Source of the DNA: Archivesica marissinica | Lineage: Eukaryota; Mollusca; Bivalvia; Venerida; Vesicomyidae | Assembly: GCA_014843695.1 (NCBI GenBank) | Contig: CM026403.1 | Coordinates: 44,299,516-44,363,515, forward strand | Length of the DNA: 64,000 bases | Direction of reading: 5' to 3' | Shown: piece after piece, positions 1 through 10,539 of the stretch | Position numbering within the stretch: the first letter of the stretch is position 1 | Layout of the letters: each line of letters starts with the position of its first letter | Notes under the pieces: model-generated | What the model saw: the letters and a program-made list of their open reading frames with translations, nothing else | What the model was told of the DNA's origin: nothing | Database searches by the model: none | Position numbers and translations under genes: made by a program

Positions 1-1016
1 ATCAGCCCAGTGAAACCAGAAGAAACTGATCGCAGGGATCCGCCCAGTAAAACCAGAAGAAACTGATCGCAGGGATCCGCCCAGTAAAACCAGAGGAAAC
101 TGATCGTGTGGATCCGCCCAGTAAAACCAGAGGAAACTGATCATGTGGATCTGCCCAGTAAAACCAGAGGAAACTGATCGTGTGGATCCGCCCAGTAAAA
201 CCAGAGGAAACTGATCATGTGGATCAGCCCAGTGAAACCAGAAGAAACTGATCGCAGGGATCAGCCCAGTAAAACCAGAGGAAACTGATCACAGGGATCA
301 GCCCAGTAAAACCAGAAGAAACTAATCGCAGGGATCCACCCAGTAAAACCAGAGGAAACTGATTGTATTGATCCGCCCAGTAAAACCAGAGGAAACTGAT
401 CACAGGGATCTGCCCAGTAAAACCAGAGGAAACTGATCGCAGGGATCGGCCCAGTAAAACCAGAGGAAACTGATCGTGTGGATCCGCTCAGTAAAACCAG
501 AGGAAACTGATCGTGTGTATCCGCTCAGTAAAACCAGAGGAAACTGATCATGTGGATCCACCCTGTAAAACCAGAGGAAACTGATCGCAAGGATCCACTC
601 AGTAAAACCTGAGGAAACTGATCATGTGGATCCGCTCAGTAAAACCAGAGGAAACTGATCGTGTGTATCTGCTCAGTAAAACCAGAGGAAACTGATCATG
701 TGGATCCTCCGAGTAAAACCAGAGGAAAATGATCATGTGGATCCACCCAGTAAAACCAGAGGAAACTGATCACAGGGATCCGCCCAGTAAAACCAGAGGA
801 AACTGATTGTATTGATCCGCCCAGTAAAACCAGAGGAATCTGATCATGTGGATCCGCCCAGTAAAACCAGAGGACACTGATCATGTGGATCAGCCCAGTG
901 AAACCAGAGGAAACTGATCGCAGGGATCCACCCAGTAAAACCAGAGGAAACTGATCGCAGGGATCCGCCCAGTAAAACCAGAGGAAACTGATCGTGTGGA
1001 ACCGCCCAGTAAAACC
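1..1016. repeat. 37-bp tandem minisatellite, about 27 copies
   Basis: A unit of 37 bp beginning GATCCGCCCAGTAAAACC and continuing AGAGGAAACTGATC plus a variable hexamer repeats head to tail from the window edge. The first two unit starts are at 1 and 38. The variable end falls into a few classes (CGCAGG, CGTGTG, CATGTG, CACAGG), so subfamilies are interspersed. The last unit is cut inside AAAACCA near 1016 and passes directly into the 34-bp satellite. There is no sequence similarity to that satellite. The array continues beyond the left edge. Confidence 0.97.
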
Positions 1017-4000
1017 ATATATAGGTAGGAATATATTATAGGTAGGTATATTCTATGTTATACTAGCAGTTATAGGTAGATATAGACTATGTTATACTAG
1101 CGGTTATAGGTAGGTATATACTCTGTTATACTAGCAGTTATAGGTAGGTATATACTCTGTTGTACTAGCAGTTATAGGTAGGTATAGACTATGTTATACT
1201 AGCAGTTATATGTAGGTACAGATTATGTTATACTAGCAGTTATAGGTAGGTATATACTATGTTATACTAGAAGTTATAGGTAGGTATAGATTATGTTATA
1301 CTAGCAGTTATAGGTAGGTATATACTATGTTACCCTAACAGTAATAGGTAGGTATATACTATGTTATACTAGGAGTTATAGGTAGGTATATACTATGTTA
1401 CACTAACAGTAATAGGTAGGTATATACTGTGTTATACTAGGAGTTATAGGTAGGTATAGACTATGTTATACTAGCTGTTATAGGTAGCTATATACTCTGT
1501 TACACTAGCAGTTATAGGTAGGTATAGACTATGTTATACCAGCTGTTAGATGTATGTATATACTCTGTTGTACTAGCAGTTATAGGTAGGTATATACTCT
1601 GTTATACTAGCAGTTATAGGTAGGTATAGAGTACGTTATGCTAGCAGTTATAAGTAGGTATATACTGTGTTATACTAGCAGTTATAGGTAGGTATATACT
1701 ATGTTATACTAGCTGTTATTGGTAGGTATAGACTCTGTTGTACTAGCCGTACTAGGAAGTTATAGACTCTGTTATACTAGCGGTTATAGTTAGGTATTGA
1801 CTCCGTTATACTAGCAGATATAGGTAGCTATATACTCTGTTATGCTAGCAGTTATAGATATGTATAGACTCTGTCATACTAGCAGTTATAGGTAGGTATA
1901 GACTATGTTATACTAGCAGTTATAGGTAGGTATAGTCTATGTTATACTAGCGGTTAGAGGTAAGTATATACTATGTTATACTAGCAGTTATAGGTAGGTA
2001 TAGACTATGTTATACCAGCAGTTATAGGTAGGTATATACTCTGTTATACTAGCAGTTATAGGTAGGTATATACTCAGCTATACTAGCAGTTATATAGCTG
2101 TTATAGGTAGGCATATAGTCTTTTATACTAGCAGTTATAGGTAGGTATTTACTATGTTATACTAGCAGTTATAGGTAGGTATATACTCTGTTATACTAGC
2201 AGTATATGTAGGTATAGACTATGTTATACTAGCTGTTATAGGTAGGTATATACTCTGTTATACTAGCAGATATAGGTAGCTATATACTCTGTTACACTAG
2301 CAGTTATAGGTAGGTATAGAATATGTTATACCAGCGGTTAGATGTATGTATATACTCTGTTGTACTAGCAGTTATAGGTAGGTATATACTCTGTTATACT
2401 AGCAGTTATAGGTAGGTATAGAGTACGTTATGCTAGCAGCTATAAGTAGGTATATACTTTGTCATACAAGCAGTTATAGTTAGGTATATACTCTGTTGTA
2501 CTAGCAGTAATAGGAAGTTATAGACTCTGTTATACTAGCGGTTATAGTTAGGTATTGACTCCGTTATACTAGCAGATATAGGTAGCTATATACTCTGTTA
2601 TACTAGCAGTTATAGATATTTATAGACTCTGTCATACTAGCAGTTATAGGTAGGTATAGACTATGTTATACAAGCAGTTATAGGTAGGTATAGTCTATGT
2701 TATACTAGCGGTTAGAGGTAAGTATATACTCTGTTATACTAGCAGTTATAGGTTGGTATAGACTATGTTATACCAGCAGTTATAGGTAGGTATATACTCT
2801 GTTATACTAGCAGTTATAGGTAGGTATATACTCAGCTATACTAGCAGTTATATAGCTGTTATAGGTAGGCATATAGTATTTTATACTAGCAGTTATAGGT
2901 AGGTATTGACTATGTTATACTAACAGTTATAGGTAGGTATATACTCTGTTATACTAGCAGTTATATGTATGTATAGACTATGTTATACTAGCTGTTATAG
3001 GTAGGTATAGACTCTGTTATGCTAGCAGATATAGGTAGCTATATACTATGTTACACTAGCAGTTATAGGTAGGTATAGACTATGTTATACTAGCGGTTAG
3101 ATGTATGTATATACTATGTTGTACTAGAAGTTATAGGTAGGTATATACTCTGTTATACTAGCAGTTATAGGTAGGTATAGAGTATGTTATACTAGCAGTT
3201 ATAGGTAGGTATAGACTATGCTATACTAGTAGTTATATGTAGATATAGACTATATTATACTAGCAGTTATAGGTAGGTATAGACTCTGTTATACTAGAAG
3301 TTATAGATAGTTATATACTCTGCTATACTAGCAGCTATAGGTAGGTATGGACTCTGTTATACCAGCTGTTAGATGTATGTATATACTCTGTTGTACTAGC
3401 AGTTATAGGTAGGTATATACTCTGTTATACTAGCAGTTATAGGTAGGTATAGAGTACGTTATGCTAGCAGTTATAAGTAGGTATATACTGTGTTATACTA
3501 GCAGTTATAGGTAGGTATATACTATGTTATACTAGCTGTTATTGGTAGGTATAGACTCTGTTGTACTAGCCGTACTAGGAAGTTATAGACTCTGTTATAC
3601 TAGCGGTTATAGTTAGGTATTGACTCCGTTATACTAGCAGATATAGGTAGCTATATACTCTGTTATGCTAGCAGTTATAGATATGTATAGACTCTGTCAT
3701 ACTAGCAGTTATAGGTAGGTATAGACTATGTTATACTAGCAGTTATAGGTAGGTATAGTCTATGTTATACTAGCGGTTAGAGGTAAGTATATACTATGTT
3801 ATACTAGCAGTTATAGGTAGGTATAGACTATGTTATACCAGCAGTTATAGGTAGGTATATACTCTGTTATACTAGCAGTTATAGGTAGGTATATACTCAG
3901 CTATACTAGCAGTTATATAGCTGTTATAGGTAGGCATATAGTCTTTTATACTAGCAGTTATAGGTAGGTATTTACTATGTTATACTAGCAGTTATAGGTA

Positions 4001-7000
4001 GGTATATACTCTGTTATACTAGCAGTATATGTAGGTATAGACTATGTTATACTAGCTGTTATAGGTAGGTATATACTCTGTTATACTAGCAGATATAGGT
4101 AGCTATATACTCTGTTACACTAGCAGTTATAGGTAGGTATAGAATGTTATACCAGCGGTTAGATGTATGTATATACTCTGTTGTACTAGCAGTTATAGGT
4201 AGGTATATACTCTGTTATACTAGCAGTTATAGGTAGGTATAGAGTACGTTATGCTAGCAGCTATAAGTAGGTATATACTTTGTCATACAAGCAGTTATAG
4301 TTAGGTATATACTCTGTTGTACTAGCAGTAATAGGAAGTTATAGACTCTGCTATACTAGCGGTTATAGGTAGGTATTGACTCCGTTATACTAGCAGATAT
4401 AGGTAGCTATATACTCTGTTATACTAGCAGTTATAGATATGTACAGACTATGTCATACTAGCAGATATAGGTAGGTATTGACTTTGTTAAACTAGCAGTT
4501 ATAGGTAGGTATATACTCTGCTATACTAGTAGTTATAGGTATGTATATATTATGTTATACTAGCAGTTATAGGTAGGTATATACTATGTTATACTAGCAG
4601 TTATAGGTAGGTACAGATTATGTTATACTAGCAGTTATAGCTAGGTATATACTATGTTAAACTAGAAGTTATAGGTAGGTATAGATTATGTTATACTAAC
4701 AGTTATAGGTAGGTATATACCCTGTTACACTAACAGTAATAGGTAGGTATATACTATGTTATACTAGCAGTTATATGTATGTATAGACTATGTTATACTA
4801 GCTGTTATAGGTAGGTATAGACTCTGTTATGCTAGCAGATATAGGTAGCTATATACTCTGTTACACTAGCAGTTATAGGTAGGTATAGACTATGTTATAC
4901 TAGCGGTTAGATGTATGTATATACTATGTTGTACTAGCAGTTATAGGTAGGTATAGACTATGTTATACCAGCAATTATAGGTAGGTATATACTCAGCTAT
5001 ACTAGCAGTTATATAGCAGTTATAGGTAGGCATATAGTCTTCTATACTAGTAGTTATAGGTAGGTATTGACTATGTTATACTAGCAGCTATATATAAGTA
5101 TAGACTCTGTTATACTAGCAGATATAGGTAGCTATATACTCTGTTACACTAGCAGTTATAGGTAGGTATAGACTAAGTTATACTAGCGGTTAGATGTATG
5201 TATATACTCTGTTGTACCAGCTGTTATAGGTAGGTATATACTCTGTTATACTAGGAGTTTTAGGTAGGTATAGACTATGTTATACTAGTAGTTATATGTA
5301 GATATAGACTATGTTATACTAGCAGTTATAGGTAGGTATATACTATGTTATACTAGCTGTTATTGGTAGGTATAGACTCTGTTGTACTAGCCGTACTAGG
5401 AAGTTATAGACTCTGTTATACTAGCGGTTATAGTTAGGTATTGACTCCGTTATACTAGCAGATATAGGTAGCTATATACTCTGTTATGCTAGCAGTTATA
5501 GATATGTATAGACTCTGTCATACTAGCAGTTATAGGTAGGTATAGACTATGTTATACTAGCAGTTATAGGTAGGTATAGTCTATGTTATACTAGCGGTTA
5601 GAGGTAAGTATATACTATGTTATACTAGCAGTTATAGGTAGGTATAGACTATGTTATACCAGCAGTTATAGGTAGGTATATACTCTGTTATACTAGCAGT
5701 TATAGGTAGGTATATACTCAGCTATACTAGCAGTTATATAGCTGTTATAGGTAGACATATAGTCTTTTATACTAGCAGTTATAGGTAGGTATTTACTATG
5801 TTATACTAGCAGTTATAGGTAGGTATATACTATGTTATACTAGCAGTATATGTAGGTATAGACTATGTTATACTAGCTGTTATAGGTAGGTATATACTCT
5901 GTTATACTAGCAGATATAGGTAGCTATATACTCTGTTACACTAGCAGTTATAGGTAGGTATAGAATATGTTATACCAGCGGTTAGATGTATGTATATACT
6001 CTGTTGTACTAGCAGTTATAGGTAGGTATATACTCTGTTATACTAGCAGTTATAGGTAGGTATAGAGTACGTTATGCTAGCAGCTATAAGTAGGTATATA
6101 CTTTGTCATACAAGCAGTTATAGTTAGGTATATACTCTGTTGTACTAGCAGTAATAGGAAGTTATAGACTCTGTTATACTAGCGGTTATAGTTAGGTATT
6201 GACTCCGTTATACTAGCAGATATAGGTAGCTATATACTCTGTTATACTAGCAGTTATAGATATTTATAGACTCTGTCATACTAGCAGTTATAGGTAGGTA
6301 TAGACTATGTTATACAAGCAGTTATAGGTAGGTATAGTCTATGTTATACTAGCGGTTAGAGGTAAGTATATACTCTGTTATACTAGCAGTTATAGGTTGG
6401 TATAGACTATGTTATACCAGCAGTTATAGGTAGGTATATACTCTGTTATACTAGCAGTTATAGGTAGGTATATACTCAGCTATACTAGCAGTTATATAGC
6501 TGTTATAGGTAGGCATATAGTATTTTATACTAGCAGTTATAGGTAGGTATTGACTATGTTATACTAACAGTTATAGGTAGGTATATACTCTGTTATACTA
6601 GCAGTTATATGTATGTATAGACTATGTTATACTAGCTGTTATAGGTAGGTATAGACTCTGTTATGCTAGCAGATATAGGTAGCTATATACTCTGTTACAC
6701 TAGCAGTTATAGGTAGGTATAGACTATGTTATACTAGCGGTTAGATGTATGTATATACTATGTTGTACTAGAAGTTATAGGTAGGTATATACTCTGTTAT
6801 ACTAGCAGTTATAGGTAGGTATAGAGTATGTTATACTAGCAGTTATAGGTAGGTATAGACTATGCTATACTAGTAGTTATATGTAGATATAGACTATATT
6901 ATACTAGCAGTTATAGGTAGGTATAGACTCTGTTATACTAGAAGTTATAGATAGTTATATACTCTGCTATACTAGCAGCTATAGGTAGGTATGGACTCTG

Positions 7001-7169
7001 TTATACTAGCTGTTATAGGTAGTTATATACTCTGCTATACTAGCAGTTATAGGTAGGTATATACTCTGTTATACTAGAAGTTATAGGTAGGCATAGAGTA
7101 TGTTATACTAGCAGTTATAGGTAGATATAGACTCTGTTATACTAGCAAATATAGGTAGGTATATACTAT
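1017..7169 (+). repeat. 34-bp AT-rich satellite array A with ~1.82-kb higher-order repeat
   Basis: Tandem units of about 34 bp contain TTATACTAGCAGTTATAGG followed by TAGGTATAGACTATG, with variants such as CTCTG for CTATG and GCGG for GCAG. Rare variants recur at long range. The GAGTACGTTATGCTAGCAG variant is at 1629, 2421, 3452, 4242 and 6065, and the GCCGTACTAGGA variant is at 1746, 3569 and 5390. These give a higher-order period of 1821-1823 bp. The array ends exactly where LTR element E1 begins. No coding potential is seen. Confidence 0.97.
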
Positions 7170-7470
7170 TGTCGTAGGACAGAACTTAATGCCGTTTGAA
7201 TTTATTGAAATAATTATATCAGAAAACATGGTGGTATTACATTGCAGTATATTGACTTGACTTTATTTTACCTGGCATCCTATTGTCGTGACCAAATAAT
7301 CCCGTTATATACTTACCCTATTATATTCCTCCAAGGCTAATCTATACTAACTGAATACTAACCTGTCACCCGTAGCTAAACCTATGATGCTCGTGTATCT
7401 TGTGCAATGCCTCGTTGCACTCGATATCTGGACATTGTAACGTCTAGTTACGATATTTATTGGTATTATA
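7170..7470 (+). repeat. E1 5' LTR, first 301 bp only
   Basis: This stretch matches 15277-15577 (start of the 3' LTR) almost base for base, from TGTCGTAGGACAG to TTGGTATTATA. At 7471 the two diverge: the 3' LTR continues into AATTATAATAAATATC and the 5' copy into TATTTTGGAAATTTC of module M. The remaining ~460 bp of LTR, including the CGACA terminus, is not found before gag, and I could not identify a primer-binding site. The 5' LTR therefore appears replaced or recombined after position 301. Confidence 0.85.
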
Positions 7471-8088
7471 TATTTTGGAAATTTCATTTCTAGTGATTTC
7501 CGTATAATGAGTGGTGTGACAGTTGTTTAGTAAGATAGTGTGTGTGTGTGTACTTGGATTAATATGTGAACATTGGATTATTGTGGACATTGGATTATTT
7601 GTGTAGTTGGATAACTTTGATAGCTGGTAAGAGTTTTGTTTGCTTATGTTAGTATTTTGATTATTTGACATTTAGTTAGTGCTAATCATAAATTAATTTG
7701 TAGATGTATGATTTGTTTACATTCTGAATATTCTCATACAAAAGTGTTTAATGTGCTAGGTTTATATTTATCGCTAGTCATATTGTATAGAGAGTATTTG
7801 ACAAGATATATTTTAACTAGAGTTCGGAAACAAATTAGGATATATAAGTTCACATGCACGAATTAAAATACTAATAACATCCTATTGATGAAACCCCTAT
7901 AGCCCAATTTCATCTGTTATATACTAATTTCCTAGCCATACAGACATGTTTCCTCGATAGCGCAGTCGGTAGCGCAGTGGATTGTCAATTTATATATATA
8001 ATATTCTGAATGTGGTTGGTTCGAAACTCAATGTCTCCGTATAATTTTTTTCATTATTATATTGAAATTATTTTTGTATATTCATTGG
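7434..8088 (+). repeat. Module M (about 650 bp) in the E1 leader
   Basis: This block recurs as a stand-alone unit at 31412-32059 (reverse strand) and in part at 27232-27641. It begins at ATTGTAACGTCTAGTTACGA, which contains the imperfect palindrome GTAAC-GTCTA-GTTAC, and ends at GTATATTCATTGG. Inside are a (TG)n tract, repeats of ATTGGATTATTGTGGAC type at 7555-7600, and a tRNA-like segment at 7951-8041. Small reverse-strand ORFs at its start (about 62-75 aa) do not keep frame between copies, so I do not call a gene. It may be part of the element's leader or an independent small repeat that recombined into the LTR. Confidence 0.7.
7951..8041 (+). other. Degenerate tRNA-like segment 1 (Pol III box A/B) in module M
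   Basis: The segment contains a D-arm-like TAGCGCAGTCGGTAGCGC with a perfect GCGC/GCGC stem (box A region) and GGTTCGAAACT (box B). About 25 AT-rich bases lie where an anticodon arm would be, and the acceptor ends do not pair convincingly. I read it as a decayed tRNA or tRNA-derived module, not a functional tRNA gene. A copy lies in the solitary module at about 31466-31555 on the reverse strand. Confidence 0.55.
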
Positions 8089-8110
8089 AATATACATAGA
8101 GATATTTCAA

Positions 8111-8152
8111 TGTCAGCCCAAGCACCGGGCCGGAGCGCCACACTATACTACT
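8111..8152 (+). mobile_element. 42-bp GC-rich insertion flanked by 18-bp direct repeats
   Basis: The insert begins TGTCAGCCCAAGCACCGGGC and ends ACACTATACTACT. It sits between identical copies of TACATAGAGATATTTCAA at 8093-8110 and 8153-8170. E2 and E3 have a single copy of the 18-mer and no insert, so this is a clean presence/absence. The form fits a very short truncated retroposed fragment with an 18-bp target duplication, though a filler insertion at a repaired break would look the same. Confidence 0.6.
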
Positions 8153-8547
8153 TACATAGAGATATTTCAAATAACAACGTACGTACGTAAATAAGTAATT
8201 TTGCTTCATTGTGCATTCCTTGCATAGCGAAACATAATTATAAGAATAATCTGTGTGTGTGGATATTCTTTTCGTAATTGATACGGGAAGAATATAAAAG
8301 GTGATAACAAAATCTTGTAGGGTAGCTTTGTTTTGTGTCGCGGAATATTTGCAGACGGATTATCGCGCGATATTTTGTAAAAGTTTATAGATAAATAAAT
8401 TATCTGTGAAACTTGTAAAGGTACCATTGTAAGGTAAGACTTTGGTTTTACGCGAATTGATAATTCGAACATCAATATACTATCGAGTGTTTAAACCTGC
8501 AGGCGCGATTTTTTTGTACATCAGATGGTTTGAAGCACGAGTTACTT

Positions 8548-8622
8548 GTGGACTCGGTAGTACAGTGGATGTGATTGCCGTCTACTGAACTGGAGATTGT
8601 TGGTTCAAACCCAACTGTGGAC
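8548..8622 (+). other. tRNA-like segment 2 in E1 leader
   Basis: The segment runs from GTGGACTCGGTAGTACAGTGG (box A region) to GTTGG-TTCAAAC-CCAAC, a perfect 5-bp T-arm with box B GGTTCAAACCC at 8602-8612, spanning about 75 nt. The anticodon arm is poor, and the ends carry a direct TGTGGAC repeat instead of a paired acceptor stem. It is conserved at the same distance upstream of gag in E2 (24471-24546) and E3 (25354-25428). It is therefore an old part of the element's leader. Its role is unknown; it is not a convincing functional tRNA. Confidence 0.6.
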
Positions 8623-8741
8623 ATATTATTTTTATAAAAATATATTTTGTGTGTTTAACTTTTTGATTTTTTACACATTTATTTTGTTCATTTTTCTCAA
8701 GTGTAATATTTATTTTGTTTTGACTGTATAATTTTTGTAAA

Positions 8742-10539
8742 ATGGCGGAGGCGCGAGATTTAATAAGGATTGTAAGAACTAGAACAAGAGATAGTCAATT
8801 AAGAGATGAGCAAGAACGGAAAGAAATACAAAAAGCAGAACGTGCATTATTCAGAATGCGCGAAGAAAGACAAATGCATGAACTTGAAAGAAGTAGAATG
8901 AGCAAACACGCAGATGAAATACATATAATGGATAAAGAAATTGAACGAAGTATACACAGCAAACGCGCGGATGAATTGTATAAGCTGGATAATGGAAATG
9001 AAGGAGACATAGATCGATACAGTGAACTGTCGGATCTGAATACGATTGATGAATTCTTTCATGAAAGGAGTGCGAAATATATTATGGATGGAAAAGAAAG
9101 ACATAAAGCTGAAGAGTGTGAACAGTATAATTATTGTAGTGAGCGTGAAGAAGCTCTTGGTAAAAAGAGAGCTGAGATATATAACGCCAGGAAAACACAC
9201 CAAATTAATGAGAATAGCTTATACAGAGAACATGATACACCGTGTAGTGTAAGAAATGTGTACCCAGACGCGCATACTTATGGAATAAAGGATTTAGATG
9301 ATAGTAGGTCTGCAGAATATAACATAGACAGTATCAAACGTGAACAAGAGGATATCAGTAGTCGATGTAGTAGATATGAAACAGAGAGTTTGAAGCTACG
9401 GAAGTTACAGTTAGAGGAAGATAAGAGAAAGAAAGTGATGGTAGAAAATAGATCTAGATATCTTGAAGAAGTAGACATCAAAATGAGAGCGGAGAAGGAG
9501 CTTATGGAAAGGATTAATATATTTGAAAGAAAACAGGCAGAGTTAAATAGACAGAGAAATGAGAATGATAAGTTAGAAAGAGAAATGCTTGCTGAAATTG
9601 AACGAAGCCATGCAATTGATAAGAGAATGGAATTACTTCAGCGGAAAGAGAAACAGCTATTGGAAAGGAGACAGTATACAAAAGATGAACAGTATCATAG
9701 AAAGTTAAGACAGGAAGAGGTGAAATCGAAATCAGAATGCAGAATTGACCATTCAAGTTTCAAACTTGTTATGCCAAAAATACCAAATGTCGATGGCAAC
9801 GATTTCGAACAGTGGAAGGCAGAGGTAGTGTGTCTGTTGACAACAAACCTCTATCCAGATTATGCTATAGTACAGGCAGCCAGGAATTCCCTAGAGGGTG
9901 AAACACGAAAGGTCCTGTTAACTATCGACCCGAGTGCGACAACGGAACAATTAATTAGGAAATTAAAAGATATTTATGGAAATGTTAAATCATCAGACAG
10001 AATAGTCCATGAGTTCTATTCAGCAAAGCAAACTTACAAAGAGTTATGTTCCGCATGGGGTGTAAGGGTTGAGACACTGTTCCATCTTGCTGTAGATAGA
10101 GGTGAAATTGATGATACTAAGTAAATTGAAAGAACGGTTTTGGAGAGGATTACGGTCTGAGAAACTAAAAATGGTCACCAGAGTATCTTATGAATCTGGC
10201 AACACATTCGAACAGTTGAGAAGGAAGGCTAGACTAGAAGAAGAAGAGATAGGAGAAGGTATTTCTGGAAACATAAAAATAGCTGCTCATCAAATTCCTC
10301 AAACTAATGACACTATTCAATCGCTTACACAGAAGTTAAAGTGTATGGAGCTTGAAATTGAAAAGCTAAAATGGAATAGGTCATATACAGGAGGTAATAG
10401 AGGACGTTATAGAAGAGGTTACCAAGGAAGAAGATATGATAATGCATATAACAGAGATGCAAAGGAAAGAGATCCAAGGGAGGATTTAAACCAGGAGCCG
10501 CTTCCACCACGGGGCCCGATGGAAGCCGGAAAACAGTAA
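8742..10539 (+). pseudogene. gag: E1 gag, frameshifted by an 8-bp deletion
   Basis: This is the structural polyprotein gene of E1. Compared with the intact 601-codon gag of E2, the reading frame is the same up to 10121. There 8 bp (AGAGACCG in E2/E3) are missing, which puts a TAA at 10122-10124 after 460 codons; the remaining gag frame continues to the native stop at 10537-10539. The N-terminal ~340 residues are a highly charged, Glu/Arg/Lys-rich coiled coil. A capsid-like segment with a PxIPNxDGNDFEQW-type start follows (about residues 345-530), then an RG-rich basic tail. No CCHC zinc knuckle is present. The overlap with pol holds the frameshift signal at 10485-10526. Confidence 0.9.
10485..10526 (+). 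promoter_or_regulatory. -1 ribosomal frameshift signal, T_TTA_AAC plus stem, E1 gag-pol overlap
   Basis: The heptamer TTTAAAC at 10485-10491 is phased as T TTA AAC in the gag frame, matching the canonical X_XXY_YYZ rule. An 8-nt spacer (10492-10499) leads to a 7-bp stem, GCTTCCA (10500-10506) with TGGAAGC (10520-10526), closing a 13-nt loop containing GGGGCCC. Pol lies in the -1 frame, which is open from the heptamer into the protease; the gag stop is at 10537. TCCC at 10544-10547 could pair weakly with loop Gs as a pseudoknot, but this is speculative. The same arrangement is present in E2. The spacing is typical of retroviral -1 signals. Confidence 0.85.

Larger units (their letters stand above)
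8089..8741 (+). promoter_or_regulatory. E1 leader upstream of gag
   Basis: About 650 bp of AT-rich leader lie between module M and the gag start. It holds a 42-bp GC-rich insertion (8111-8152) between 18-bp direct repeats, the palindromic ACGTACGTACGT at about 8176-8187, and tRNA-like segment 2 (8548-8622). The last bases before the ATG are TTTTTGTAAAATGGCG, a good Kozak context (A at -3, G at +4). Relative to E2 and E3 it has a 17-bp GGCGCGATTTTTTTGTA insertion near 8502. No primer-binding site was recognised. Confidence 0.6.

Noticed and set aside
696..884. 62-codon reverse ORF
   Set aside because: It lies in the 37-bp minisatellite, and its repeated residues simply mirror the repeat.
1017..7169. 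CRISPR-like array because of the regular ~34-bp spacing
   Set aside because: The units are contiguous near-identical tandem copies with no unique spacers, in a eukaryotic transposon context.
7170..7436. Shorter LTR ending at CTGGACA (267 bp)
   Set aside because: It would give TG...CA, but no matching target duplication follows the equivalent 3' position; satellite with the CTAT duplication resumes only after 16040.
7444..7671. 75-codon reverse ORF starting MSNNQNTNISKQN, repeated in other module M copies
   Set aside because: The three copies differ by frame-breaking indels at the TG/CA tract, and the composition is low complexity; this is not protein-level conservation.
8847..9203. Antisense ORFs over gag (up to 140 codons)
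   Set aside because: They are shadows of the charged coiled-coil coding sequence and are repeated wherever gag is.
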